From contig MSHB01000022.1 in assembly GCA_001940985.1 (NCBI GenBank), forward strand, positions 133,724 to 197,723: a DNA stretch of 64,000 bases, written 5' to 3'. Within the stretch, counting starts at the first letter, position 1; every line of letters begins with the position of its first letter. A program made the translations under genes and the position numbers. Below, in pieces: positions 35,916 to 44,581 of this stretch. The notes under the pieces are model-generated. The model searched no databases. It was not told the DNA's origin and was given only the letters and a program-made list of their open reading frames with translations. The DNA is from Mollicutes bacterium Phil14 (GTDB lineage Bacteria > Bacillota_I > Bacilli_A > ML615J-28 > CAG-698).

Positions 35916-36249
35916 ATTTTTCCCCCATTGTAAGTAATAATTTAAGTTTTTCTAAAGATTTTAAGTAATTGTTTATATTTTTTTTATAAAATTCTTTACC
36001 AAAAGAGGTAATTTTATAGAATTTCCTATTTACATTTTTTTCATTTAAAACATTAAATGAACTCACTTTTCCTTCTTCACACATTTTTTTCAAAATAATT
36101 AATAATGAAGGATTTGTAATTGTTATATATCCATCTCCAATTTTATTAATTGTATTGGATATATTATATATATAATCATCTTTTTTGTATAAAATTGATA
36201 AAATGATTATTTCAGTATATCCACGTATAAACTCGCTCGAAGCGTTCAT
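35899..36249 (-). CDS. PadR-family transcriptional regulator
   Basis: A 116-residue winged-helix protein: RGYTEIIILSILYKKDDYIYNISNTINKIGDGYITITNPSLLIILKKMCEEGKVSSF and NRKFYKITSFGKEFYKKN. This is the PadR pattern in which the usual Y-G-Y-E-I has become Y-I-Y-N-I. ATG 36249 has GGAG nine bases upstream. It probably represses itself and the membrane protein through the palindrome at 36268-36280. Confidence 0.82.
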   Translation of the reverse strand: MNASSEFIRGYTEIIILSILYKKDDYIYNISNTINKIGDGYITITNPSLLIILKKMCEEGKVSSFNVLNEKNVNRKFYKITSFGKEFYKKNINNYLKSLEKLKLLLTMGEKYDKEN

Positions 36250-36267
36250 AAGCAAAATCTCCTATAG

Positions 36268-36280
36268 TTAGTTAAACTAA
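36268..36280. promoter_or_regulatory. Palindrome next to the padR -10 box, candidate operator
   Basis: TTAGTTAAACTAA is a perfect 13-base palindrome adjoining TATAAT (36280-36285, minus strand), placed where a bound regulator would block initiation. Confidence 0.5.
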
Positions 36281-36384
36281 TTATAATGTTTATTATATTA
36301 TATCATATAGTTTCCATACTGCAACCTTTTTTTATATTTTTTTACTGAAAAATTAAAATCTTATATTTAATATATCTAATAAAA

Positions 36385-36404
36385 AAGTGTGCCGAAGCAC
36401 ACTT
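36385..36404 (-). terminator. Intrinsic terminator after the sugar ABC ATPase gene
   Basis: Minus strand AAGTGTGC-TTCG-GCACACTT, a stable UUCG tetraloop hairpin, followed by TTTTTTATT. Confidence 0.92.
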
Positions 36405-36414
36405 AAAATCAAAA

Positions 36415-37536
36415 TTATAATCTCTTAATTCTTAATTCAGTTTGAGGATCAAAGAAATGAACTTTTTCCATATTGAAAGCAAGTTCAATTTGGTCACCCA
36501 TATGAATATCAACTCTTGCGTCAACTTTAGCTACAACGTTTTGACCGTTCATAATAGCATAAATATTAGTTTCTGCACCTAATAACTCAGCTACATCTAC
36601 TTTTAAAGTAACTTTTGAGTCTTTATATTTTTCAAACAATTCTGGAGTATCATGAATATCTTCAGGACGAATACCCATAATGATTGGTTTTTCAATGAAA
36701 TGATTTTCTTCTAAGATCTTCATACTCTTTTCATTAACTTTTAATCTTGAAACACCTAATTTGTGATCACCAACTTCAAAGTAACCATCATCAGTAACCA
36801 TACCTTCAATAAAGTTCATTGGAGGTGTACCAATAAATCCACCAACGAAGATATTATTAGGATTGTCATAAATATCTTTTGGAGTACCAACTTGTTGGAT
36901 ATAACCATCTTTCATAACAACGATTCTTGATGCCATAGTCATGGCTTCAATTTGGTCATGTGTTACATAAATAGTAGTGATTCCTAATCTTTCAGTAATC
37001 TTAATAATTTCTGATCTCATTTGTACACGTAGTTTTGCATCCAAATTAGATAGTGGTTCATCCATTAAGAATACTTTTGCATCACGAACGATTGCTCTAC
37101 CTAAAGCAACACGTTGACGTTGACCACCTGATAAAGCTTTAGGACGACGATCTAAGTATGGTTTTAATCCTAAAATTTCAGCTGCATTGTTAACTCTTCT
37201 TTCAATTTCATCACGTCCAAATTTACGTAATTTTAAACCGAAAGCCATGTTGTCATATACAGTCATATGTGGATATAGTGCATAGCTTTGGAAAACCATC
37301 GCGATATTACGATCTTTTGGAGCTACGTCATTAACGATTTCATCATCAATTCTTAATTCACCAGATGTGATTTCTTCAAGACCTGCAACCATACGTAAAG
37401 TAGTAGTTTTACCGCATCCAGAAGGACCAACGAATACGATGAATTCTTTATCTTTAATCTTTAAGTTAAAGTCAACAACGGCATGAACGTTGCCATCATA
37501 AACCTTATTAATATTAGTAAGTGTTACTGTTGCCAT
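36415..37536 (-). CDS. msmX: ABC transporter ATPase for sugars (MsmX/UgpC/MalK type)
   Basis: A 373-residue ATPase with the C-terminal regulatory OB domains of carbohydrate importers. Walker A GPSGCGKTT, Q-loop FQSYALYP, signature LSGGQRQRVALGRAI, Walker B VFLMDEPLSNLD, H-loop VTHD; C-terminal IMGIRPEDI and LGAETNIY follow the MsmX pattern. ATG 37536 has GGAGG six bases upstream. It is monocistronic, and MsmX-type ATPases commonly energise several sugar importers, which could include one using the binding protein at the right edge. Confidence 0.92.
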   Translation of the reverse strand: MATVTLTNINKVYDGNVHAVVDFNLKIKDKEFIVFVGPSGCGKTTTLRMVAGLEEITSGELRIDDEIVNDVAPKDRNIAMVFQSYALYPHMTVYDNMAFGLKLRKFGRDEIERRVNNAAEILGLKPYLDRRPKALSGGQRQRVALGRAIVRDAKVFLMDEPLSNLDAKLRVQMRSEIIKITERLGITTIYVTHDQIEAMTMASRIVVMKDGYIQQVGTPKDIYDNPNNIFVGGFIGTPPMNFIEGMVTDDGYFEVGDHKLGVSRLKVNEKSMKILEENHFIEKPIIMGIRPEDIHDTPELFEKYKDSKVTLKVDVAELLGAETNIYAIMNGQNVVAKVDARVDIHMGDQIELAFNMEKVHFFDPQTELRIKRL

Positions 37537-37596
37537 AAATTTCCTCCATATACTCACTTTTATGCGATAATTATACTATTTATAAATAAAAAAAAC

Positions 37597-37615
37597 AATG
37601 TGCAAATTGCACATT
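37597..37615 (-). terminator. Intrinsic terminator after the PucR-type regulator
   Basis: AATGTGC / GCACATT stem overlapping the stop codon, followed on the minus strand by a long T-run. Confidence 0.85.
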
Positions 37616-38264
37616 ATTTTAACTTAAGCATATTGTATATAGCTACTGCGTCTTGAAATTTTTGAATATTTAAATCACTTTCTCTTTTTATTAAATCTAA
37701 GCGATTATTAATGGTATTTCTATGCATATATATCTTTTTTGATGTTTTTAAAATATTCAAATCATTTTTGAACATTGCTAAAATCAAAGTTTCATTCTGC
37801 GGATTGCTTAAAACTTTATCTAAAACAATTGCTTTTAAGATTTTAATATCATTATATTCAACCATTGCTTCTAAAATCAAATCACTGATTGTAAAATATC
37901 CCTGATGTTTATTAAAAATATATTTTTTATATAACTCATATATTTCTAAAAAATTATTATTATTTGCATAAATTTTAGGCATACTAAATCCTAAAATATT
38001 TATACCAAAATCATCACTAACCGATAATAAAACTTCTTCTAATGAAAAATCAATCTCATCAAAATAAATTATTATAATTTCATTATCAGTTGCAGTGTAT
38101 GCTATATCACCAAAAATATTTTCAAATATATCAACTAAGTTTATAATGATATCCTTTGTTAAATAAGTTTTTAGTATTAACACCTTAAACCATTTGTTTT
38201 TATAAGGAAATTTATCTTTTAAAAATAAGTAATTTGATAATTTCTCTTTTTCTTTTCTTATCAT
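37614..38264 (-). CDS. PucR/CdaR-type helix-turn-helix regulator
   Basis: 216 residues. The C-terminal 60 residues, LNILKTSKKIYMHRNTINNRLDLIKRESDLNIQKFQDAVAIYNMLKL, form the PucR-type HTH (RNTINNRLDLI recognition region). The N-terminal part is mixed alpha/beta and not recognised. It is downstream of no obvious target; the sugar ATPase gene follows after a gap containing a terminator. The ligand is unknown. Confidence 0.72.
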   Translation of the reverse strand: MIRKEKEKLSNYLFLKDKFPYKNKWFKVLILKTYLTKDIIINLVDIFENIFGDIAYTATDNEIIIIYFDEIDFSLEEVLLSVSDDFGINILGFSMPKIYANNNNFLEIYELYKKYIFNKHQGYFTISDLILEAMVEYNDIKILKAIVLDKVLSNPQNETLILAMFKNDLNILKTSKKIYMHRNTINNRLDLIKRESDLNIQKFQDAVAIYNMLKLK

Positions 38265-38360
38265 ATTAATCTCTCACTTCTATTAACATTATAGCATATT
38301 TATTTAAAATAGACAATTCTATTTTTGTTATTAACAAAATATAATTTATTGGTGATTAAA

Positions 38361-38669
38361 ATGAAAAATATAACATGTAAAGATTTATTAACCAAATATA
38401 TTAACAATTATAATTATATTATAATTGATTTAAGAGACTCATTCACTTTTTCAAAAGGTCATATTCCTAATTCATATAATATTCCATATGAATTGTTTAC
38501 TAAAAAATATGCTTATTATTTAAATCGCACTATGACATATTATCTAATATGTGAAGGTGGAGAAAGAAGTAAAGAATGTGTCAACTTATTATTGAAAAAT
38601 AATTATAAAGCTGTAAACATTAGTGATGGATACAAAAACTGGAAAGGACCAATCGAATATAACTATTAA
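38361..38669 (+). CDS. Rhodanese-like domain protein
   Basis: A 102-residue single rhodanese domain: YIIIDLRDSFTFSKGHIPNSYNIPYELF and the active loop ICEGGERSKECVNLL with the catalytic Cys at the start of CEGGERS, followed by VNISDGYKNWKGP. ATG 38361 has GGTGAT upstream; an earlier in-frame start at 38325 lacks a ribosome binding site. It would carry persulfide sulfur, possibly from a NifS-type enzyme. It converges on spoIIE, overlapping it by four bases. Confidence 0.85.
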   Translation: MKNITCKDLLTKYINNYNYIIIDLRDSFTFSKGHIPNSYNIPYELFTKKYAYYLNRTMTYYLICEGGERSKECVNLLLKNNYKAVNISDGYKNWKGPIEYNY

Positions 38670-40846
38670 TTCATCAATTGTACTTTTAAAGTAATTACAC
38701 ACATATCATCATCGACTTTTTTCTTATGCTCTTTAGCATATTTTAAAATTTCATAAGTGATATTTTGTGGACTCATATGCATTATACCTTTAATATAAAG
38801 CGCTAATTCCTCATCACTTTCCATATTTTCAAACACACCATCACTAGTCATTATAATAATATCTTCATCACTTAATTCAAAATTCTTTGTTTCAATTATT
38901 TCTTCAATACCAAAAGGTAAACTTTCATTTTCAATTTTTTCAAAACTTCCATTTTTATGGAATAAATAAGACGTTGAAGCCCCCATTTTATAAAATAGTA
39001 TTTGTCCTTTATTTCTATCCACTTCAACAAAATCTAATGTACTATATTTTTCTAAATAGTCTTGAATAAAATAGAAAGTATTTAATATTTGCAAAGATGT
39101 AGTAGTAGATAAAGATGTACTTGTAACTTTATCAACTAATTTCAAAGTTGTATTACTTTCTTGATTTGCTAAATATCCATTACCCATTCCATCACTGATT
39201 GCGGCAATCAATTTAGAGTCATTTAACTCTTTAATTAAAAAATTATCTCCGCAAACTCCGTTTCCATTTTGAGCAATGCTACCATAACCATAATCAACTT
39301 CAAAATTAACCCTAGGAACCATATTCATATATGTTTTTCCTTTTTCAACTTTTTGAAAAACAATCGTAGTTTTATTAACAATATAATTATCTCCTATTTT
39401 TTCTAAAACTTTTTTCATTTGAAGAAAACCAACGCCTCTAATACCTATCTCAATTAAAAAATCATTAATCAAAATCTTCTTAGGATTAAAATAGCAAACA
39501 TTAAAGCCATAATCACAAATGGCTTTTTTTATCTTATAAAAAACATCATACTCAAATTCATTTTTTAATGTATTATCGACACTATACTGTCTTAATATAT
39601 TACTAACGCCATTCATTTCGGCTATTAAAGTATTACTTTTTGTTGATTCATTAGTTAAATTCAATCTCTCATTTATTAATATAGCACTTTTTCTCATCTC
39701 TACTATATATGGACACATTTTAAAAAAAGATATCAATTCTTCATTTGTCATTTCATAATCTCGTCTTTTAGAATATAATAACATATTTTTAAAATAAGCA
39801 TAAGTTTTACCTTTATTTTTAGAAAAACATTCTTTTCTTACATAACAACCTTCACAATAACTATGCATTAAGTTATTTATGCCATCACCTATCTTTTTAT
39901 TATATATCTTTGAAGTTGAAAATTCTTTAGCATATAAATCTAAAAAGCTTGCAAATCCAATTATTTCATTATTTACACTTGCTATTGCTTGAGTGTAAAC
40001 ATCTTCAACTATTTCTGCTTTGTTGTTCTTTAAGTTTACTATACTATATTTAAATATCTCAAATAATATTGCAATACCTATTGATACTTGTAAAACAAAA
40101 ACATTTATATATGCAAAGTTTATTAACCAACCAACTAAACAAAAGCTTATAAGTATAATAGAACCATATACACTCGGGAACATATAAAAAGCACTAACAA
40201 ATGGTAACATTATTGCTTCTTCAATATTAAACACCATTTTAAGTAAAAACATTGTTAAAATACTAAAAAAGATAGATAGTAATGAATAACCATTTTGAGA
40301 CATATACATTATATAAAACATCGCAATAAATAACCCTAAATTTATATTTTTTATTTTTATAGTTGTTGCCCCAACAACCACTGCTATCCCCATTATTGTT
40401 TCTATAAAACCATAATTCCTAAAACTATTTTGTTTACTCAAAACACCTAAAACATTATATATAAAGTATAAATATATAAGCATACTAAACAAACTAAAAG
40501 AAAGACACACTATAACTTCTCTATATGTGAAGCTTTTTCTTTCAAATAATAAAATAAAGAAATTAACTAAAAATATATATAAACAATCTAGTACATTACT
40601 CTTTCTAGATTTTAAAAAGATGAAATAAATTGCTATAAAAATATATAAAACTAAAAGATATATTATATGTTCACTATTTGTAAAATAAAATGATATGGCA
40701 CTTATTGGTAAAATCAAAAAGATGTTTTTTTGATTATAATTTGTTAGAAAGAAAACTATAGGAATATAAAAACTAAAACTTATTTTATATTGATATGTCA
40801 ATACTGAAAAGAAAGAAATTAAAATAATGTTTAAATACTTGTTCAT
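38666..40846 (-). CDS. spoIIE: Stage II sporulation protein E (SpoIIE phosphatase)
   Basis: A 726-residue protein with the SpoIIE architecture: about ten membrane helices (1-285), a central regulatory region with the Cys-containing CEGCYVRKECFSKN segment, and a C-terminal PP2C-type phosphatase (about 520-725). The catalytic acidic motifs AAISDGMGNG and IIIMTSDGVFENM are present. It dephosphorylates SpoIIAA to activate sigma-F in the forespore and interacts with FtsZ at the polar septum. ATG 40846 follows AGAGG by eight bases; GTG 40855 overlaps it. Strong evidence for endospore formation. Confidence 0.93.
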   Translation of the reverse strand: MNKYLNIILISFFSVLTYQYKISFSFYIPIVFFLTNYNQKNIFLILPISAISFYFTNSEHIIYLLVLYIFIAIYFIFLKSRKSNVLDCLYIFLVNFFILLFERKSFTYREVIVCLSFSLFSMLIYLYFIYNVLGVLSKQNSFRNYGFIETIMGIAVVVGATTIKIKNINLGLFIAMFYIMYMSQNGYSLLSIFFSILTMFLLKMVFNIEEAIMLPFVSAFYMFPSVYGSIILISFCLVGWLINFAYINVFVLQVSIGIAILFEIFKYSIVNLKNNKAEIVEDVYTQAIASVNNEIIGFASFLDLYAKEFSTSKIYNKKIGDGINNLMHSYCEGCYVRKECFSKNKGKTYAYFKNMLLYSKRRDYEMTNEELISFFKMCPYIVEMRKSAILINERLNLTNESTKSNTLIAEMNGVSNILRQYSVDNTLKNEFEYDVFYKIKKAICDYGFNVCYFNPKKILINDFLIEIGIRGVGFLQMKKVLEKIGDNYIVNKTTIVFQKVEKGKTYMNMVPRVNFEVDYGYGSIAQNGNGVCGDNFLIKELNDSKLIAAISDGMGNGYLANQESNTTLKLVDKVTSTSLSTTTSLQILNTFYFIQDYLEKYSTLDFVEVDRNKGQILFYKMGASTSYLFHKNGSFEKIENESLPFGIEEIIETKNFELSDEDIIIMTSDGVFENMESDEELALYIKGIMHMSPQNITYEILKYAKEHKKKVDDDMCVITLKVQLMN

Positions 40847-40927
40847 AACATTCACCTCTTATATATAATATTACTTAAGAATGTTATAATTTGTAGATAT
40901 TTGTATAAAACATAAAATATATAGTAA

Positions 40928-40948
40928 AAGGCCTCACAATGAGACCTT
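40928..40948 (-). terminator. Terminator after the amino-acid ABC operon
   Basis: AAGGCCTC / GAGACCTT stem with one mismatch and loop ACAAT, followed by TTTTACT on the minus strand. The T-run is short. Confidence 0.65.
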
Positions 40949-40952
40949 ATTT

Positions 40953-41777
40953 TTAAAGCACTTTACTTAAAAATGCTTTTGTTCTTTCACTCTTTGGATT
41001 TTCAAATATCTCTTTAGGCGTTCCCTCTTCAATTATATTACCTTCATCCATAAAAATAACTCTATCACTAATCTCTTTAGCAAAGGCCATTTCATGTGTA
41101 ACTATTATCACAGTCATGCCTGTTTTTACTATTTCTTTTATTAAATCTAAAACATCATTAACCATTTCAGGATCTAGTGCACTCGTTGGTTCATCAAACA
41201 ACATTACCTTAGGATTTAAAATAATTGATCTAATAATTGCTATTCTTTGTTGTTGACCACCAGATAGTTTATTAGGATATTCATAGATTTTATCTAAAAG
41301 ATTAATCTTTTTCAATAATTCTTTTGCTTTTGTAACGTTGTTTGCTTTGATTTCTTTTTTAGTTTTTAATGGTTTTTCTTTTAGTTTGACATTTTTATTA
41401 AATAAATGTTTTATTTTAGATAAATGATACTCTCTTTTTAATCTTTTTAGTTCTTTAATTTCATGATGATTAATGGCTAAAGTTATATTTTCTAAAACAT
41501 TCAAATGATTAAATAAATTAAATTTTTGAAAAACCATTCCAATATTTTTTCTGTATTCGTTGATATCATATTTCTTACTATTAATAACTTTTCCATCATA
41601 AATTACATCTCCGCTTGTTGGAGTTTCAATTAAGTTAAGGCAGCGTAAAAAAGTGCTTTTTCCGCTTCCAGATGGTCCGATTATCGAAATAGTTTCGCCA
41701 GCATTGATAGTTTCATTAATTCCATTTAATACTACTAAATCACCATATTTTTTCACAATATTAGATGCTACTATCAT
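40953..41777 (-). CDS. Polar amino acid ABC transporter ATPase with basic insertion
   Basis: A 274-residue GlnQ-type ATPase: Walker [11 protein letters not shown]-loop FQKFNLFNH, signature [15 protein letters not shown], Walker [16 protein letters not shown]-loop VTHE. About 35-40 extra residues (about 105-145, mostly Lys/Arg: [16 protein letters not shown]...) interrupt the helical subdomain between the Q-loop and the signature; normal GlnQ proteins have about 240 residues. It overlaps the permease gene by 17 bases. Confidence 0.93.
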   Translation of the reverse strand: MIVASNIVKKYGDLVVLNGINETINAGETISIIGPSGSGKSTFLRCLNLIETPTSGDVIYDGKVINSKKYDINEYRKNIGMVFQKFNLFNHLNVLENITLAINHHEIKELKRLKREYHLSKIKHLFNKNVKLKEKPLKTKKEIKANNVTKAKELLKKINLLDKIYEYPNKLSGGQQQRIAIIRSIILNPKVMLFDEPTSALDPEMVNDVLDLIKEIVKTGMTVIIVTHEMAFAKEISDRVIFMDEGNIIEEGTPKEIFENPKSERTKAFLSKVL

Positions 41778-42459
41778 TACGTCTCAACCTTCTTTCTATT
41801 GCCTTTACGCCTAATGTTAAAATACCAACAATTATTAGATATATAATTGCTAAAACTGTATAAGGTACTAAAGCTTCATATTCATTAGCAACTATTCTTT
41901 GTACAGCCATAGTAAGATCAATTACAGTAATGTAACCAGCAACTGAAGTTTCCTTTAATAAAGCTATCAACTCATTAAGAATAGTTGGAATGGCATTTTT
42001 AATAGCTTGAGGAAATACTATTGATTTCATTGTTTTAGAATAACTCAAACCTAATGTTCTTCCGGCTTCCATTTGTCCTTTATCAACTGATAATATTCCT
42101 GATCTAATTATCTCTGACATATATGCAGAACTATTAAGTCCAAATACTATTATTGCTATTGATAAAGCTCCTAAATTAGATAGTGCTAAAACTCCAAAAT
42201 ACATTAATAAAAGTTGAACTACAACAGGAGTGCCTCTAATAACAGTTACATATACGGCACATATCTTATCTAAAATTTTTAAAAACACATTTTCCTTTTT
42301 GGAACCAATTCGACATATAGCTATTAAGCTACCTAAAACTAGTCCTATAACAAAAGCTAAAAGTGCGATAATTAAAGTATTTTTCAAACCATTTAGTAAG
42401 CTTGAAGAATAATTAGTTATTATATATATAATATCTTTTATAAACTTCATATTAATCAC
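41761..42459 (-). CDS. Polar amino acid ABC transporter permease
   Basis: A 232-residue HisM/GlnP-type permease with five to six helices. The amino-acid permease signature is clear: [21 protein letters not shown] near the start and the EAA loop [28 protein letters not shown]. It overlaps the binding-protein gene by eight bases and the ATPase by 17, a tightly coupled three-gene import operon. Confidence 0.94.
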   Translation of the reverse strand: MINMKFIKDIIYIITNYSSSLLNGLKNTLIIALLAFVIGLVLGSLIAICRIGSKKENVFLKILDKICAVYVTVIRGTPVVVQLLLMYFGVLALSNLGALSIAIIVFGLNSSAYMSEIIRSGILSVDKGQMEAGRTLGLSYSKTMKSIVFPQAIKNAIPTILNELIALLKETSVAGYITVIDLTMAVQRIVANEYEALVPYTVLAIIYLIIVGILTLGVKAIERRLRRNDSSI

Positions 42460-43252
42460 TATAATATTTGTTTACTATTTCTGTAAACTTACCATTTTCT
42501 TTTAATGTTTTTAAAGCTGCATTTATTTTTTCACATAATTCTTTATCGTCTTTTTGAACTGCAAAAGCATATTGCTCTTCTGTTAAATGCACATCAATAT
42601 TAACACTAATTTCTTCTTTATTCTTTTCAACAAATTGTAAAGCTGGTACTTTATCAATTATTACATAATCAATTTGTCCATTTCTTAATGCCATAATAGC
42701 TGCTGCGCCACTAGTAAATCCTTTGCTAACTGCACCATTAATACCAGGAAATTCCCATCCTTCATCACCTTCAACAAAGTATTGAGCAGTAGTTCCATTT
42801 TGGAAACCAATCTTCTTCCCTTCTAGTTCTTTAATTAAATCATCATAGTTATCTATTTCCATAGCTTTACTAGATTTTAATCCTATAACAACTTGAAAGG
42901 CATCAAAATAAGGATCACAGAAATCAACACTTTCCTTACGCTTTTCACTGATTGTCAAACCAGCCATAGCAACATTTGCTTGTTTTGCTTCAAGTGCTCC
43001 TATTACTGCATCAAAGCTCATATCCTTTATTTTTAAATCATAACCTAATATTTTTGCAATTTCACTAGCTAGTTCCATATCTATACCAATTGATTTACCA
43101 TTTTTATCAGTATATTCAAAAGGCGGAAACTCACAGTTTGTGGCTACTACTAGTTCTTTTGAACTATTGTTTCCATTCCCTCTACAACCAAAAAGAGTAA
43201 TACCAATAACTAGTACAACTAAAGTTAACAATAATTTGATAGTTTTTTTCAT
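42452..43252 (-). CDS. Polar amino acid ABC transporter substrate-binding lipoprotein
   Basis: 266 residues, type II signal with lipobox LFGC (Cys23), then an SBP_bac_3 domain: LVVATNCEFPPFEYTDKNGKSIGIDMELASEIAKILGYDLKIKDMSFDAVIGAL and the VAMAGLTISEKRKESVDFCDPYF segment that lines the ligand site. The substrate could be cystine, glutamine, arginine or another polar amino acid; not decidable by eye. GGGAG precedes the ATG. Expression is likely governed by the tandem leader RNA upstream. Confidence 0.93.
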   Translation of the reverse strand: MKKTIKLLLTLVVLVIGITLFGCRGNGNNSSKELVVATNCEFPPFEYTDKNGKSIGIDMELASEIAKILGYDLKIKDMSFDAVIGALEAKQANVAMAGLTISEKRKESVDFCDPYFDAFQVVIGLKSSKAMEIDNYDDLIKELEGKKIGFQNGTTAQYFVEGDEGWEFPGINGAVSKGFTSGAAAIMALRNGQIDYVIIDKVPALQFVEKNKEEISVNIDVHLTEEQYAFAVQKDDKELCEKINAALKTLKENGKFTEIVNKYYSD

Positions 43253-43272
43253 ATTCTTTCTCCCTTATTATA

Positions 43273-43403
43273 AAAAATTAAAAAGCCCTATTTAGGCTTC
43301 TACTTTTCATACTTCAAAATTAAGTACTATACTCAAGAAGTATATAATTAAAGACATGCTCAAGAATATTACTTCTATCTTGTAAAAAATAGACCTAAAT
43401 AAA
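43273..43403 (-). promoter_or_regulatory. Riboswitch-like unit 2 with terminator (amino-acid ABC leader)
   Basis: Transcript order: TATTTAGG (43394-43401), ACAAGATA (43376-43383), stem AGAAGTA/TACTTCT (43370-43376 with 43336-43342), TTGAGTATAGT (43326-43336), then CCTAAATA (43289-43296), which pairs with the first block. The alternative fold is a terminator, AAGCC / GGCTT (43283-43299), followed by TTTTTAATTTTTT. The outer helix and the terminator use the same bases, so they exclude each other. No known class was recognised. Confidence 0.65.
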
Positions 43404-43507
43404 AGTCCTTTTATCAGGACTAATATTAAGACTATACTCAAAAAGATGCTTTAAAATACTTCTTTTATCTTGTTTATATCGTAATACTTTTGTATTTCCT
43501 GATAAAA
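43404..43507 (-). promoter_or_regulatory. Riboswitch-like unit 1 with terminator (amino-acid ABC leader)
   Basis: Transcript order: TTTTATCAGGA (43497-43507), hairpin AATAC/GTATT (43483-43496), ACAAGATA (43466-43473), stem AAAAGA/TCTTTT (43461-43466 with 43441-43446), TTGAGTATAGT (43431-43441), TCCTGATAAAA (43409-43419), which pairs perfectly with the first block over 11 bases. The competing fold is a terminator AGTCCT/AGGACT (43404-43421) followed by TTTATTT. The same motif order recurs in unit 2, with a changed but still paired core stem. Confidence 0.68.
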
Positions 43508-43516
43508 TATAATAAC

Positions 43517-43544
43517 ATTATATATATTTTTTTTAATTTGTAAA
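43517..43544 (-). promoter_or_regulatory. Promoter of the amino-acid ABC operon
   Basis: Minus strand TTTACA (43539-43544), 16-base spacer, TATAAT (43517-43522), ten bases upstream of the first leader unit. Confidence 0.75.
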
Positions 43545-43576
43545 TGTTTTTTTGTGTGAAAACGTTTAAAGAAAAA

Positions 43577-43596
43577 AGAGACTAACACTAGTCTCT
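43577..43596 (-). terminator. Intrinsic terminator of the mnmG-soj-mscS-DUF951 cluster
   Basis: AGAGACTA-GTGT-TAGTCTCT followed by TTTTTT on the minus strand; overlaps the last codons of the DUF951 gene. Confidence 0.88.
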
Positions 43597-43782
43597 AATA
43601 ATTCTTTTTACTTTTTTGTTTAAATCCACTCTAGGAATAAGTATAATTCTCTTACAACCCATACATTCTAATTTCATATCAACACCTGTTCTAACTACCT
43701 TCCATTGGTTGCTACCACAAGGATGATTTTTTTTAAATTCTAAAATATCATCTATTCTATAATCAGTTGTTATTTTCATCAT
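43588..43782 (-). CDS. DUF951 family protein (YyzM)
   Basis: A 64-residue protein with the DUF951 pattern: YRIDDILEFKKNHPCGSNQWKVVRTGVDMKLECMGCKRIILIPRVDLNKKVKRII. The HPCG...ECMGC cysteines suggest a zinc ribbon-like site. ATG 43782 has GGTGG six bases upstream; the open frame extends further upstream but inside mscS. In Bacillus its homologue also lies beside mscS near the origin. Function unknown. Confidence 0.85.
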   Translation of the reverse strand: MMKITTDYRIDDILEFKKNHPCGSNQWKVVRTGVDMKLECMGCKRIILIPRVDLNKKVKRIIRD

Positions 43783-44578
43783 TGTGAACCACCACTTGAT
43801 CATATGCAATTTTAATATTGTTTTCATCAAAAATCTCTTTAACAAACTTATTAATAGCTCGTTTTACAGAATACTGTTCATTAGCAATTGTCTTAAGTGT
43901 TATAGTTATTATCATTCCTTGATTTGCTAGCTCACTAACACCAATTACATTTGGACCTTCAATAACTTGAGGAAAAGAGTCTTTGATTGTAACTAACTTT
44001 TCTTCTAAAAGATTTATTACTTTATTAACATCTTCTTCATATCCGATACGAATATCAATGTAGCTTACTGTTGGTTCTTTAGAAAAATTAATTACACTTT
44101 TAATATTACCATTAGCTATAATCTTAACTTCATTCAACCAACTAATTATTTTTGTAGATTTCAAACTAACTTCTAAGACAGTTCCTTTAAATCCATCTAT
44201 TTCAACAACATCACCTACATCATAATGATTTTCAAAGATAATAGCAAAACCACTTAAAAAGTCATTGATCAAACTTTGAGCACCTAAACCTATAACTAAT
44301 CCTAAAATACCTGCACCAGCTAAAACAGGTCCAATGTTAATTCCCCATATATCTAAAATAATGATTGATGAAAGAATTAAAATTGCATATTTAATTATAC
44401 TTTTCAATAATTTCGCCATTGTTACAGCATGCTTTCTCTTTTCTAAATTCTTTTTAACAAAGCGTCTTGTAATAATGTTGTTAATTGTATTAAGTACTAC
44501 AGCTATTGCTATTACAATCACTGTAGAAATTAAAATTCTACTATATGACTTAACAAAAGTTAATATGCTTTCCCACAT
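43763..44578 (-). CDS. mscS: Small-conductance mechanosensitive channel (MscS family)
   Basis: 271 residues. Three N-terminal helices, with TM3 containing LGLVIGLGAQSLINDFLSGFAIIFENHYDVGDVVEI, the family signature. The beta domain and C-terminal vestibule follow. It opens on hypo-osmotic shock. Its start is three bases after the soj stop, and its end overlaps the DUF951 gene by 20 bases, the Firmicutes origin-proximal order. Confidence 0.93.
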   Translation of the reverse strand: MWESILTFVKSYSRILISTVIVIAIAVVLNTINNIITRRFVKKNLEKRKHAVTMAKLLKSIIKYAILILSSIIILDIWGINIGPVLAGAGILGLVIGLGAQSLINDFLSGFAIIFENHYDVGDVVEIDGFKGTVLEVSLKSTKIISWLNEVKIIANGNIKSVINFSKEPTVSYIDIRIGYEEDVNKVINLLEEKLVTIKDSFPQVIEGPNVIGVSELANQGMIITITLKTIANEQYSVKRAINKFVKEIFDENNIKIAYDQVVVHNDENNN

Positions 44579-44581
44579 AAT

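Noticed and set aside
43273..43507. T-box or lysine riboswitch in front of the amino-acid ABC operon
   Set aside because: The conserved T-box TGGNACCGCG and its antiterminator bulge are absent. The GATAGA and GAGTAT words resemble part of the lysine aptamer, but the GGUGCG core and five-helix junction could not be found.
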